Shown here: piece after piece, positions 54,713 through 64,000 of the stretch
Position numbering within the stretch: position 1 is the stretch's first letter
Layout of the letters: the number at the start of each line of letters is the position of its first letter
Source of the DNA: Haemophilus seminalis
GTDB taxonomy: Bacteria > Pseudomonadota > Gammaproteobacteria > Enterobacterales > Pasteurellaceae
DNA length: 64,000 nucleotides
Direction: 5' to 3'
Assembly: GCF_006384255.1 (NCBI RefSeq)
Contig: NZ_VCED01000001.1
Span: 62,001 to 126,000 of the forward strand
Translations under genes and position numbers: made by a program
The notes under the pieces: model-generated
Told to the model about the DNA's origin: nothing
Database searches by the model: none
The model's input: only the letters and a program-made list of their open reading frames with translations

Positions 54713-55840
54713 TTATTCAACGGTCAATTTTTTACCATCGTAGCTAATGGCTTTGATGCTGGTTAACGCTTTACCACCGTCAGTTTCACCACCGATGAGC
54801 AATACTTTATTGTTGTAAGACACAGAGAAGCCATAGCCAATATTCATTGGTAATTCACCAACGATACTCCATTTACCGTTATTTAAAGTGTAAACTTCGT
54901 TATGCCATGTTTTGGTTAAACCTTTATGCGCATGAAGTTTGCCTTCTTTGAATTGTTTAATTGAACCAGGGAAGTTAGCTCCACCCGTAACTAAATAATG
55001 GCCATGGCTATAGCCTGCGAGTGCACCGGCTAAACCATCTTGTGATTTACCTTTTGGTGCAGGTAAGTCAGGTAAGTTTTTCCATTGCACACCTTTAGCA
55101 GTGAATTTGCCTTGATGCGTTTCTGCGGTACGAAGCCCTGGTTTAACTTCACCATTAACAACCACTAAGTCATTACCTTGGATAGTGAATGCCGCACCAG
55201 CACGACCAGAGAATGGAATACGACCTTCATTGCGCCATTTATTGGTTGATGGTTCATAGCTCAATAATTCTGTTGTGAAGAAATAATCTTCTGGACGTTG
55301 ATCGAAATAAGCTGCTGCGATTTCATCTTTTTTCGCTTTATCTTCACCCGCTGCCACGGTGTCTTGGAAGAAACCATTAAATATAGAGAGGTTAGAACCA
55401 CCTAAAATATAAACTTTATCGCCGTGAGATGCGCTGCTTGAGCCCACTAAACCACGCGGAGAGCGAGTAGGAAGTTTCACCCAAGTATTATCAGCTGGAT
55501 TGTAGCTGTAAGCATCATTAACAAGTTGAAGTTCGCCCTTTTCATTTTTTTGCAAACCACCGAATACATAAAGTTTTCCATCTACGGCTGCTGCAACAGG
55601 TTGATTACGTTCACCACCAGGAAATGCTGCAATTTCTTTCCATTGTGCAGCAGGATCTTTTAAGTCTAAAGAATAGAATTTATTGCCACCCGAACCTAAG
55701 CCTACATATACGGTATCGCCGATGAGTGCGCCAGTTCCGCTTTTGATGCCTACTGGTAAATCTGGATAGGCTTGTGCGTTAGCTGAAAATGCAACAGTTG
55801 CAAAAAGTGCGGCGCATAATGCTGTTTTTGTCAATGTCAT
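54713..55840 (-). CDS. nanM: NanM, N-acetylneuraminate epimerase (mutarotase)
   Basis: 375 residues from the ATG at 55840 (GAGG seven bases before). A signal peptide (to ANA at about 23) is followed by six Kelch-type repeats ([35 protein letters not shown]). It turns alpha- into beta-Neu5Ac in the periplasm before uptake. It is transcribed with the TRAP transporter genes upstream, separated from them by a hairpin of paired uptake signals. Confidence 0.95.
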   Translation of the reverse strand: MTLTKTALCAALFATVAFSANAQAYPDLPVGIKSGTGALIGDTVYVGLGSGGNKFYSLDLKDPAAQWKEIAAFPGGERNQPVAAAVDGKLYVFGGLQKNEKGELQLVNDAYSYNPADNTWVKLPTRSPRGLVGSSSASHGDKVYILGGSNLSIFNGFFQDTVAAGEDKAKKDEIAAAYFDQRPEDYFFTTELLSYEPSTNKWRNEGRIPFSGRAGAAFTIQGNDLVVVNGEVKPGLRTAETHQGKFTAKGVQWKNLPDLPAPKGKSQDGLAGALAGYSHGHYLVTGGANFPGSIKQFKEGKLHAHKGLTKTWHNEVYTLNNGKWSIVGELPMNIGYGFSVSYNNKVLLIGGETDGGKALTSIKAISYDGKKLTVE

Positions 55841-55918
55841 AATAAACCTCATTTATTAAGTTATGTTTATGGTTTGCTATTCATAAAACCGCATTGAATA
55901 GGATTTATTTTATAAAAA

Positions 55919-55960
55919 AAGTGCGGTTATAAAAGCCTTGCTTTTTTTAACCGCACTTTA
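55919..55960 (-). terminator. Hairpin of paired uptake signals after siaQM
   Basis: AAGTGCGGT (55919-55927) and ACCGCACTT (55950-55958) form an inverted pair. On the minus strand it is followed by a T-run. It may reduce read-through from the transporter genes into nanM. Confidence 0.65.
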
Positions 55961-55963
55961 GTG

Positions 55964-57814
55964 TTAAGACATCAATAGATTTGGTACAAAAGTAATGATT
56001 TGTGGGAAAATCGTAATTAATACTAATGTTAAGAATATCGGTATTAAGAACGGCAATACACCTTTAGTCACAGTGGATACTGACATATTACCCACACGCG
56101 CCACCACAAAGAGAGCCATACCCATTGGCGGTGTTAAGATACCGATCATCATATTCAAGGTAGTCATTACACCGAAGAATACTAAGTCGATATTAAATTG
56201 CATTGCGATTGGAATTAACATCGGTAACACTAAGAATTGCAATGCTAATGCATCAATGAACATACCCAAGAAGAGCAAGAGGGCATTGATCATGACTAAT
56301 ACCATAAGTGGAGAATCAGCTACGGCAACGAATACATCTGCAATACGCATTGCAACTTGTTCACGCGCGATCATATCTCCGAAGAAGGTCACAGTCATAA
56401 TCATTAATACAACCACACCAGTAATTGCCATTGCTTCAACGCAGCTATTAAAGAGCATTTTCATGGTTAATTCTTTATAAACGAATTTACCAATGATGAC
56501 GGAATAAGTCGCAGCAACAACGGCAGATTCTGTTGGGCTAAATAAGCCAGAGAAGATACCACCGATGATGAGTAATGGAGTTAAAATTGCCCAGAACGCT
56601 TTTTTGAATGATGTGCAAAGTTCTTCACGAGTTGCTTTTGGTGTTCTTGGATAACCACGTTTTTTAGAGATGTAGTAGTTCATGATCATCAAGGCAATCG
56701 TAACAAGTACTCCAGGTACAAAACCTGCAACGAAGAGTTTCGCAATGGATTCGTTGGCGATTACACCGTAAATAATCATTGCGATACTTGGTGGAACTAA
56801 TGGACCGATGATACAAGATGCTGCAGTAATACCACCACAAATATCATCATCATAACCTGCATCGCGCATAGCTTTGATTTCTAACTGACCTAAGCCACCT
56901 GCATCAGCAAGTGCAGAACCTGACATACCAGAGAACAATAAACTTGCGCCAATATTTACATGACCCATACCACCAGTGTAGTGACCGAGTAAGGCTTTTG
57001 CGAAGTTAAAGATACGTTCTGTGATACCGCCAGTATTCATTAAAATACCCGTTAGGATATAGAACGGAACAGCAAGTAATGAGAAACTATCTAAACTCAT
57101 GGTCAGTTTTTCAGCTGCTGCGTTTACCACGTTCCATCTGGTCATTGAGAAATAGAGTAATGTGGTGATGAATAATGACCAACCTACTGGCACACCAAGG
57201 AACATAATAACTAGCCAGAATATTAGGGCAACGTATACAGAGTTAGAACCAAATTTCACATATTCTGTAATGCGTAATACTTTATACCACTCAGGGAACG
57301 TAAATAAAATGCCTAATAAAATGACCGCACTTACAATAAAGAACGTCGCCGGTAAATAGCTTTTATCTTCTTTAAAATTGTCTGCTTGAGCTTGGAAAAA
57401 GCGCACTAACATTAGGATAGAAATGATCGGCAGAGAAGCATAAATCCATTTCTCTGAAATTCCGCCTAATGCGTCAATAGGGAAATCTGCACCAAGGAAC
57501 GTTTTAATACCAAAATGGATAAAGAAAATAATGCCAAGGAAAATCACTAACTGTACAAAAGAGTTTGTTACTTTTTTGACAGAAGCAGGCATTAAATTGG
57601 TTAGGAAGTCGATGTAAACGTGTTCTTGTTTGCGGATAGCCACACTAATACCAAGCATACCTACATATACAAACAATAATTTAGCGAGTTCTTCACTCCA
57701 AATTAATGGTGATTGGAAAGCTTGGCGGAATAGGATTTGAGCAACAAGAATACCGAAGATCACAAGGAATAGCGCGCCGCCAATCCATTCTTCAAGTTTG
57801 TTAAAAAATTTCAT
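55964..57814 (-). CDS. siaT: SiaQM (SiaT), fused TRAP sialic-acid permease
   Basis: 616 residues joining the small membrane subunit (SiaQ, about 1-165, four spans) and the large one (SiaM, about 185-616, DctM type). Large-subunit motifs: [41 protein letters not shown] and [13 protein letters not shown]. It is the sodium-driven membrane part that takes Neu5Ac from SiaP. It is downstream of siaP by 72 bases, in one operon. Confidence 0.97.
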   Translation of the reverse strand: MKFFNKLEEWIGGALFLVIFGILVAQILFRQAFQSPLIWSEELAKLLFVYVGMLGISVAIRKQEHVYIDFLTNLMPASVKKVTNSFVQLVIFLGIIFFIHFGIKTFLGADFPIDALGGISEKWIYASLPIISILMLVRFFQAQADNFKEDKSYLPATFFIVSAVILLGILFTFPEWYKVLRITEYVKFGSNSVYVALIFWLVIMFLGVPVGWSLFITTLLYFSMTRWNVVNAAAEKLTMSLDSFSLLAVPFYILTGILMNTGGITERIFNFAKALLGHYTGGMGHVNIGASLLFSGMSGSALADAGGLGQLEIKAMRDAGYDDDICGGITAASCIIGPLVPPSIAMIIYGVIANESIAKLFVAGFVPGVLVTIALMIMNYYISKKRGYPRTPKATREELCTSFKKAFWAILTPLLIIGGIFSGLFSPTESAVVAATYSVIIGKFVYKELTMKMLFNSCVEAMAITGVVVLMIMTVTFFGDMIAREQVAMRIADVFVAVADSPLMVLVMINALLLFLGMFIDALALQFLVLPMLIPIAMQFNIDLVFFGVMTTLNMMIGILTPPMGMALFVVARVGNMSVSTVTKGVLPFLIPIFLTLVLITIFPQIITFVPNLLMS

Positions 57815-57886
57815 ACTTCACTCCGAGAGATTGTGGAGAACGAAAATGAATGCGCCAACTAAATTGCTGGCGCATATAATAGGCGG

Positions 57887-59231
<1,345 letters not shown>

Positions 59232-59918
59232 ATGTCGAAATTATCTCATCAAGATGTGCTTTCTCAAATTCAATATGGTCTCATTGCTTCTTGCCAACCA
59301 GTTGATAATGGCCCAATGGATAAACCTGAAATTGTTTCTGCTATGGCCCAAGCTTCCGTTGTTGGTGGCGCATCAGGTTTACGTATTGAAGGTGTAGATA
59401 ACCTTAAAGCGACACGTCCTTTCGTAAACATTCCAATTATCGGTATTGTAAAACGTGACTTACCTGATAGTCCGATTCGTATTACTCCATTTCTGCAAGA
59501 TATTGAAGATCTTGCCAATGCAGGGGCAGATATTATTGCGGTAGATGGTACTAGCCGTCCTCGCCCAGTTGATATTGAAAGTGCGGTGAAAAAAATCCAT
59601 GAAATGGGCTGCTTGGCAATGGCAGATTGCTCTAATTTAGAAGAAGGCTTGTATTGTCAAAAACTCGGTTTTGATATTGTGGGCAGCACAATGTCTGGTT
59701 ATACAGGTGGTCCAGTTCCTGAAGAGCCTGATTATCAATTAGTGAAAGATTTAAAAGTGGCAGGTTGTTTTGTTATGGCAGAAGGTCGCTATAACACCCC
59801 TGAATTGGCAAAAGTGGCCATTGAAATTGGCGCAGATTGCGTAACTGTTGGTTCAGCATTAACTCGCCTTGAGCATATCGTGAGTTGGTTCGCTAATTCT
59901 GTGAAATCTGCAAGATAG
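59232..59918 (+). CDS. nanE: N-acetylmannosamine-6-phosphate 2-epimerase
   Basis: 228 residues from the ATG at 59232, with AGGAGTGAT upstream. The longer frame from 59160 lacks a ribosome site. TIM-barrel NanE motifs: GASGLRIEG, PIIGIVKRDLPDSPIRITP, DIIAVDGTSRPRP and GCFVMAEGRYNTPELA. It converts ManNAc-6-P to GlcNAc-6-P. It is the first gene of the catabolic operon. Confidence 0.97.
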   Translation: MSKLSHQDVLSQIQYGLIASCQPVDNGPMDKPEIVSAMAQASVVGGASGLRIEGVDNLKATRPFVNIPIIGIVKRDLPDSPIRITPFLQDIEDLANAGADIIAVDGTSRPRPVDIESAVKKIHEMGCLAMADCSNLEEGLYCQKLGFDIVGSTMSGYTGGPVPEEPDYQLVKDLKVAGCFVMAEGRYNTPELAKVAIEIGADCVTVGSALTRLEHIVSWFANSVKSAR

Positions 59919-59963
59919 TCGTAAGACGTGTGAGAAAATACTTCATACTATTAAGGATAAGTT

Positions 59964-60866
59964 ATGCGTTGTTTAGCTCTAGACATTGGCGGTACAAAAA
60001 TCGCGGCGGCTATCGTAAAAAATGGCGAAGTTGAACAACGCCAACAAATTCATACGCCGCGTGAAAATGTGGTAGAAGGAATGTATCAAGCATTGGAACA
60101 ACTTCTTACTCATTATGCGGGGCAATTTGATTATGTGGCGGTGGCTTCAACCGGTATTATAAATGACGGTGTTTTAACCGCACTTAACCCTAAAAATTTA
60201 GGTGGTTTGAATCAATTTCCACTAAAAGAAAGTATTGCTAAACACACGGATAAACCAATTGGTTTATTAAATGATGCGCAAGCCGCAACTTATGCGGAAT
60301 ACCAACTTCAAGATTCAGAAAAAGTATTCAACTTTGTTTTTATTACTGTTTCTACTGGCGTGGGTGGTGGTGTCATATTAAACCAACAATTACAAACTGG
60401 TCCAAAGGGAATCGCAGGACATATCGGGCATACATTAGCGGATCCAAATGGTCCAATGTGCGGTTGTGGTCGTCGTGGTTGTGTAGAAGCCGTTGCTGCT
60501 GGTCGTGCAATTGAAGCGGTGTCTTCCCAATGGGACGATCCTTGTGAGCCAAGAGAAGTTTTTGAACGTTTTAGAAAAAATGATGAAAAAGCTACCGCAC
60601 TTATAGAACGTTCAGCCCAAGCCATTGCCAATTTAGTGGCGGATTTAGTGATTGGATTGGATGTGCAAAAAGTCGTTATAGGTGGTAGTGTAGGGTTGGC
60701 TGAAGGTTATTTACCATTAGTCAAACGTTTCTTACAGGATATGCCTGCTGTATATAGCTGTGACATTGAATCTGCTAAATTTGGTCAAGATGCAGGATTA
60801 GTCGGCGCAGCTTATTGGGTGAAAGATGTTCTGCTTGATAAACCAAAAGGAACAATTTATGGCTAA
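59964..60866 (+). CDS. nanK: N-acetylmannosamine kinase
   Basis: 300 residues of the ROK family. ATP loop DIGGTKIAAAIV, substrate loop GHIGHTLADPNGPMCGCGRRGCVEA with the zinc-binding CGCGRRGC, and GGSVGLAEGYL. It phosphorylates ManNAc. SD AAGGATAA precedes the ATG. Its last codons overlap siaR. Confidence 0.97.
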   Translation: MRCLALDIGGTKIAAAIVKNGEVEQRQQIHTPRENVVEGMYQALEQLLTHYAGQFDYVAVASTGIINDGVLTALNPKNLGGLNQFPLKESIAKHTDKPIGLLNDAQAATYAEYQLQDSEKVFNFVFITVSTGVGGGVILNQQLQTGPKGIAGHIGHTLADPNGPMCGCGRRGCVEAVAAGRAIEAVSSQWDDPCEPREVFERFRKNDEKATALIERSAQAIANLVADLVIGLDVQKVVIGGSVGLAEGYLPLVKRFLQDMPAVYSCDIESAKFGQDAGLVGAAYWVKDVLLDKPKGTIYG

Positions 60867-61725
60867 ATCCGGAAATGTGTTAAATACCATTAGTTCGCTT
60901 TATCATAGTCTAACCAAATCAGAGAAAAAAATTGCTGATACGATTTTGCGTTCCCCTGATTTGGTGTCTCAATGCCCCCTTTCAGAAATCGCTAAGCATT
61001 TGGAGGTTGGAGAAGCTACGCTCGTCCGTTTTTGTCGAACCATTGGTTTTAAAGGTTTCAGCGATTTTAAATTAGAACTCTCCATTGAGCTTGCCACGAA
61101 AGATAACAATGATGAAACTGTGCTCGAAACAGAAATTATGCCGAGCGATGATTCTTTAACGATTGCGCAAAAGTTGCAAGCGGCAGTTTCTAATGTAATG
61201 GAAGAAACGGTTAATTTATTAGATTTAAAACAGCTTGAACAAGTGGTTAAAGCCATTAAAAAAGCACGTCGTATCTTTTTATTTGGTGTGGGATCATCTG
61301 GCGTGACAGCTGAAGATGCAAAAAATAAATTGATGCGTATCGGTTTCCAAGTGGATGCAACAGGCAATAATCATTTTATGTATATGCAGGCGGCATTACT
61401 TACGTCTTCTGATGTGGCAATTGGTTTAAGTCATTCAGGATATTCCGCCGAAACAGCGCACACACTCAAAATTGCTAAACAAAATGGTGCAACGACAGTG
61501 GCATTAACTCATAGTTTGCGTTCACCCGTTACAGAATATGCTGATTATGTTTTGGTTAATGGTAATAAACAAGGGAAGCTACAAGGTGACTCCATTGGTA
61601 CCAAAATTGCACAGCTTTTTGTATTAGATTTAATTTATGCTTTGTTAGTGCAGGGCGAAGAAGAACTTGCAGTTCAAACCAAGCAAAAAACCCTCAATGT
61701 GATTCTTGAACAACGTATAAAATAG
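60859..61725 (+). CDS. siaR: SiaR, RpiR-family regulator of sialic-acid genes
   Basis: 288 residues from the ATG at 60859 (overlapping the end of nanK by 8 bases), with AAAAGGAAC upstream. The N-terminal RpiR HTH ([33 protein letters not shown]) is followed by a SIS sugar-phosphate domain ([39 protein letters not shown]). In H. influenzae SiaR represses both divergent operons, and GlcN-6-P acts as co-activator. The regulator lies inside the operon it controls. Confidence 0.95.
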   Translation: MAKSGNVLNTISSLYHSLTKSEKKIADTILRSPDLVSQCPLSEIAKHLEVGEATLVRFCRTIGFKGFSDFKLELSIELATKDNNDETVLETEIMPSDDSLTIAQKLQAAVSNVMEETVNLLDLKQLEQVVKAIKKARRIFLFGVGSSGVTAEDAKNKLMRIGFQVDATGNNHFMYMQAALLTSSDVAIGLSHSGYSAETAHTLKIAKQNGATTVALTHSLRSPVTEYADYVLVNGNKQGKLQGDSIGTKIAQLFVLDLIYALLVQGEEELAVQTKQKTLNVILEQRIK

Positions 61726-61735
61726 GAGAAAACTT

Positions 61736-62614
61736 ATGCGTGATTTAAAAGGTATTTTCAGTGCATTATTAGTGTCATTTAATGAAGATGGCACAATTAA
61801 TGAAAAAGGTTTACGTCAAATTATCCGCCATAATATCGACAAAATGAAAGTTGATGGTTTATATGTGGGTGGTTCAACAGGCGAAAACTTTATGCTTTCA
61901 ACTGAAGAGAAAAAAGAAATCTTCCGTATTGCAAAAGATGAAGCAAAAGATCAAATCGCGCTAATTGCTCAAGTGGGCAGCGTAAACTTAAAAGAAGCAG
62001 TTGAATTAGGTAAATATGCAACAGAATTAGGCTACGATAGCTTATCTGCAGTTACTCCGTTCTACTACAAATTTAGTTTCCCTGAAATCAAACATTATTA
62101 CGACACCATTATTGCAGAAACGGGCAATAATATGATCGTGTATTCTATTCCGTTCTTAACTGGCGTGAATATGGGAATTGAACAATTTGGTGAACTTTAC
62201 AAAAACCCGAAAGTATTAGGGGTAAAATTCACAGCTGGTGACTTCTATTTATTAGAACGCTTGAAAAAAGCTTATCCAAACCACTTAATTTGGGCAGGTT
62301 TCGATGAAATGATGTTACCTGCAGCTGCACTTGGTGTGGATGGTGCAATTGGTTCAACTTTCAACGTAAACGGCGTTCGTGCTCGTCAAATTTTTGAATT
62401 GACCAAAGCGGGTAAATTAGCCGAAGCGTTAGAAATTCAACATGTAACCAACGATTTAATCGAAGGCATTTTAGCAAACGGTTTATATTTAACCATCAAA
62501 GAATTGCTTAAATTAGAAGGCGTGGATGCGGGGTATTGCCGTGAGCCAATGACAGCAAAAGCAACAGATGCTCAGCTTGCTAAAGCAAAAGAGTTGAAAG
62601 CGAAATTTTTATAA
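61736..62614 (+). CDS. nanA: N-acetylneuraminate lyase
   Basis: 292 residues, a class I (Schiff-base) aldolase of the DHDPS/NAL family. Lys164 in GVKFTAGDF, Tyr136 in IVYSIPF and the GGSTGENF carboxylate loop are all present. It splits Neu5Ac into pyruvate and ManNAc. SD AGGAGAAAAC precedes the ATG. Confidence 0.97.
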   Translation: MRDLKGIFSALLVSFNEDGTINEKGLRQIIRHNIDKMKVDGLYVGGSTGENFMLSTEEKKEIFRIAKDEAKDQIALIAQVGSVNLKEAVELGKYATELGYDSLSAVTPFYYKFSFPEIKHYYDTIIAETGNNMIVYSIPFLTGVNMGIEQFGELYKNPKVLGVKFTAGDFYLLERLKKAYPNHLIWAGFDEMMLPAAALGVDGAIGSTFNVNGVRARQIFELTKAGKLAEALEIQHVTNDLIEGILANGLYLTIKELLKLEGVDAGYCREPMTAKATDAQLAKAKELKAKFL

Positions 62615-62628
62615 TTAATGGAATATCG

Positions 62629-62663
62629 TGAGAACCTAGGGAGTGATTTCCCTAGGTTACTCA
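62629..62663. repeat. Strong hairpin between nanA and nagB
   Basis: AACCTAGGGA (62633-62642) / TCCCTAGGTT (62649-62658), extended by TGAG/CTCA. It is not followed by a proper T-run, so it may be an mRNA processing or stability element rather than a terminator. The other bases up to 62791 show no gene. Confidence 0.7.
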
Positions 62664-62791
62664 TAATTTATCCCTTTTGGGGTAACAATTCTCGTTTCCT
62701 GCTTCTCAGTTTTTCTATTTCGTAGTGGGGAACCATTATGTTTAACCGTTGGTTTGTTTATCCACGGTATTGAAAATAAAGGAAGTATAGT

Positions 62792-63595
62792 ATGCGTCTT
62801 ATCCCTCTACACAACGAACAACAGGTGAGTCGTTGGGCTGCACGCCATATTGTTGATCGTATCAATCATTTTAATCCTACGGCTGAACGTCCTTTCGTTC
62901 TTGGTTTACCAACTGGTGGCACGCCATTAAAAACTTACCAAGAATTAATCGCACTTTGTAAAGCGGGAGAGGTGAGCTTTAAGCATGTGGTAACATTCAA
63001 TATGGACGAATATGTAGGTTTACCAGAGGAACATCCTGAAAGTTATCATAGTTTTATGTATAACAATTTTTTCAATCATATCGATATTCAGCCAGAAAAT
63101 ATCAATATTCTTAACGGCAATACGGATGATCATGATGCGGAATGCCGCCGTTATGAAGAAAAAATTAAATCTTACGGAAAAATTAATTTATTTATGGGTG
63201 GAGTGGGGAATGATGGCCATATTGCCTTTAATGAACCAGCGTCATCATTAAGTTCTCGCACTCGTATTAAAACGTTAACTCAAGACACGCTGATCGCAAA
63301 TTCACGTTTCTTTGATAATGATGTGAATAAAGTGCCTAAATATGCTTTAACTATTGGCGTAGGCACATTATTAGATGCAGAAGAAGTGATGATCCTTGCA
63401 ACTGGCCATCATAAGGCACTTGCAGTTCAAGCAGCAGTCGAAGGTGGTGTGAACCATATGTGGACAGTGAGTGCACTTCAACTACATCGCCATTTTGTGT
63501 TAGTTTGTGATGAACCGGCACAACAAGAATTGAAAGTAAAAACGGTTAAATATTTTACTGAATTAGAACAACGCGCCATTCATAGCGTGTTATAA
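62792..63595 (+). CDS. nagB: Glucosamine-6-phosphate deaminase
   Basis: 267 residues. Motifs: [59 protein letters not shown]. It converts GlcN-6-P to fructose-6-P and ammonia, the last step of sialic-acid and GlcNAc breakdown. SD AAGGAAG precedes the ATG. It lies 177 bases after nanA. Confidence 0.97.
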   Translation: MRLIPLHNEQQVSRWAARHIVDRINHFNPTAERPFVLGLPTGGTPLKTYQELIALCKAGEVSFKHVVTFNMDEYVGLPEEHPESYHSFMYNNFFNHIDIQPENINILNGNTDDHDAECRRYEEKIKSYGKINLFMGGVGNDGHIAFNEPASSLSSRTRIKTLTQDTLIANSRFFDNDVNKVPKYALTIGVGTLLDAEEVMILATGHHKALAVQAAVEGGVNHMWTVSALQLHRHFVLVCDEPAQQELKVKTVKYFTELEQRAIHSVL

Positions 63596-63600
63596 GATCC

Positions 63601-63626
63601 TACCGCTCAAAAGAGCGGTAATTTTT
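63601..63626 (+). terminator. Hairpin with T-run between nagB and nagA
   Basis: TACCGCTC / GAGCGGTA (63601-63608, 63613-63620) with a 4-base loop and then ATTTTT. It may be a partial terminator (attenuator) inside the operon. Confidence 0.7.
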
Positions 63627-63652
63627 CTGATTATTTTATTTAAGGACAAAAA

Positions 63653-64000
63653 ATGAGATATGCATTAACGAATTGTGTGATTTACACAAAATATGATGTT
63701 TTACGTGATTTTGCTGTAATTATTAACGGTGAAATTATTGAATCGGTAGTTCCACAAACTGAATTAGAAACAGGTATCAAAACCATTGATTTACAAGGTA
63801 ATAATTTAACCGCTGGTTTTATTGATCTTCAATTAAATGGCTGTGGTGGCGTGATGTTTAACGATCAAACTAGCGTTGAAACCTTGGAAATTATGCAGGA
63901 AACAAACTTGAAATCAGGTTGTACAAGTTTCCTTCCGACTTTTATCACGGCACCAGATGAAAACATAAAAAGTGCGGTGAAAATTATGCGTGAATATTTA
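63653..64000 (+). CDS. nagA: N-acetylglucosamine-6-phosphate deacetylase (5' part)
   Basis: The first 116 codons, cut by the window edge. [30 protein letters not shown], then [20 protein letters not shown], the metal-proximal start of the NagA amidohydrolase. It removes acetate from GlcNAc-6-P. SD AAGGAC precedes the ATG. Confidence 0.95.
   Translation, partial: MRYALTNCVIYTKYDVLRDFAVIINGEIIESVVPQTELETGIKTIDLQGNNLTAGFIDLQLNGCGGVMFNDQTSVETLEIMQETNLKSGCTSFLPTFITAPDENIKSAVKIMREYL

Noticed and set aside
55995-56480. 161-codon frame opposite siaQM
   Set aside because: It is an antisense shadow of the TRAP permease. Its low-complexity Ile/Thr/Asn composition mirrors membrane codons on the other strand.
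60969-61367. 132-codon frame opposite siaR
   Set aside because: It is an antisense shadow of a well-supported regulator gene.

Overview
The window is chromosomal DNA of a Haemophilus in the H. influenzae / H. haemolyticus group. The evidence is the AT-rich coding sequence, the very frequent 9-base uptake signal AAGTGCGGT (and its complement ACCGCACTT), and protein sequences that match that group, notably the complete sialic-acid locus. Gene order differs in places from what I remember of H. influenzae Rd: acpP is about 21 kb from fabG, and FepA, FetA and NagE genes are present. I therefore do not assign a species.

Layout. 1-5106: end of a formate-dependent nitrite reductase locus (nrfC', nrfD) with its cytochrome c maturation genes (ccmF/nrfE, dsbE-like, a fused nrfF-nrfG). 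5103-13254: a flavoprotein, a lone MetE-type domain, yedF-yedE, fklB, psd, and a second YeeE/YedE-type transporter followed by a rhodanese lipoprotein. 13344-17479: yceD-rpmF-(plsX remnant)-fabH-fabD-fabG, interrupted between fabH and fabD by two inverted copies of a roughly 200-base repeat. 17715-30048: clpB, 6S RNA with fau, yaaA, pfkA, an M48 lipoprotein, mtr with a TrpR-type operator, ychF-pth, an MFS carrier, and yhhQ with a probable preQ1 riboswitch. 30258-34745: two tandem TonB-dependent receptors, an intact FepA type and a FetA type broken by one in-frame stop. 34917-41100: purM-purN with a PurR box, cpdA-nudF, acpP, dcuB and a phosphopantetheinyl transferase.

41101-50300 is the accessory region. 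It starts with fragments of a contact-dependent (CdiA/FHA-like) toxin gene: a pre-toxin fragment, orphan toxin tails and overlapping immunity-like genes. Next comes a 7.8 kb segment bounded by a perfect 26-base inverted repeat. Inside it are two different IS1595-type transposases at the outer edges, a restriction-modification cassette (two cytosine-5 methyltransferases and a PD-(D/E)XK nuclease), an XRE regulator, and two small coiled-coil/winged-helix proteins. This mobile restriction-modification island is the most unusual content of the window.

50479-64000: hflK-hflC, a small membrane methyltransferase, a GlcNAc PTS transporter (nagE), then the sialic-acid locus. On the minus strand are nanM and the TRAP transporter siaQM-siaP. 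Diverging on the plus strand are nanE-nanK-siaR-nanA-nagB-nagA'. Together these take up Neu5Ac, epimerise it, cleave it, and convert the product through GlcNAc-6-P and GlcN-6-P to fructose-6-P. NagE would feed the same route with GlcNAc-6-P.
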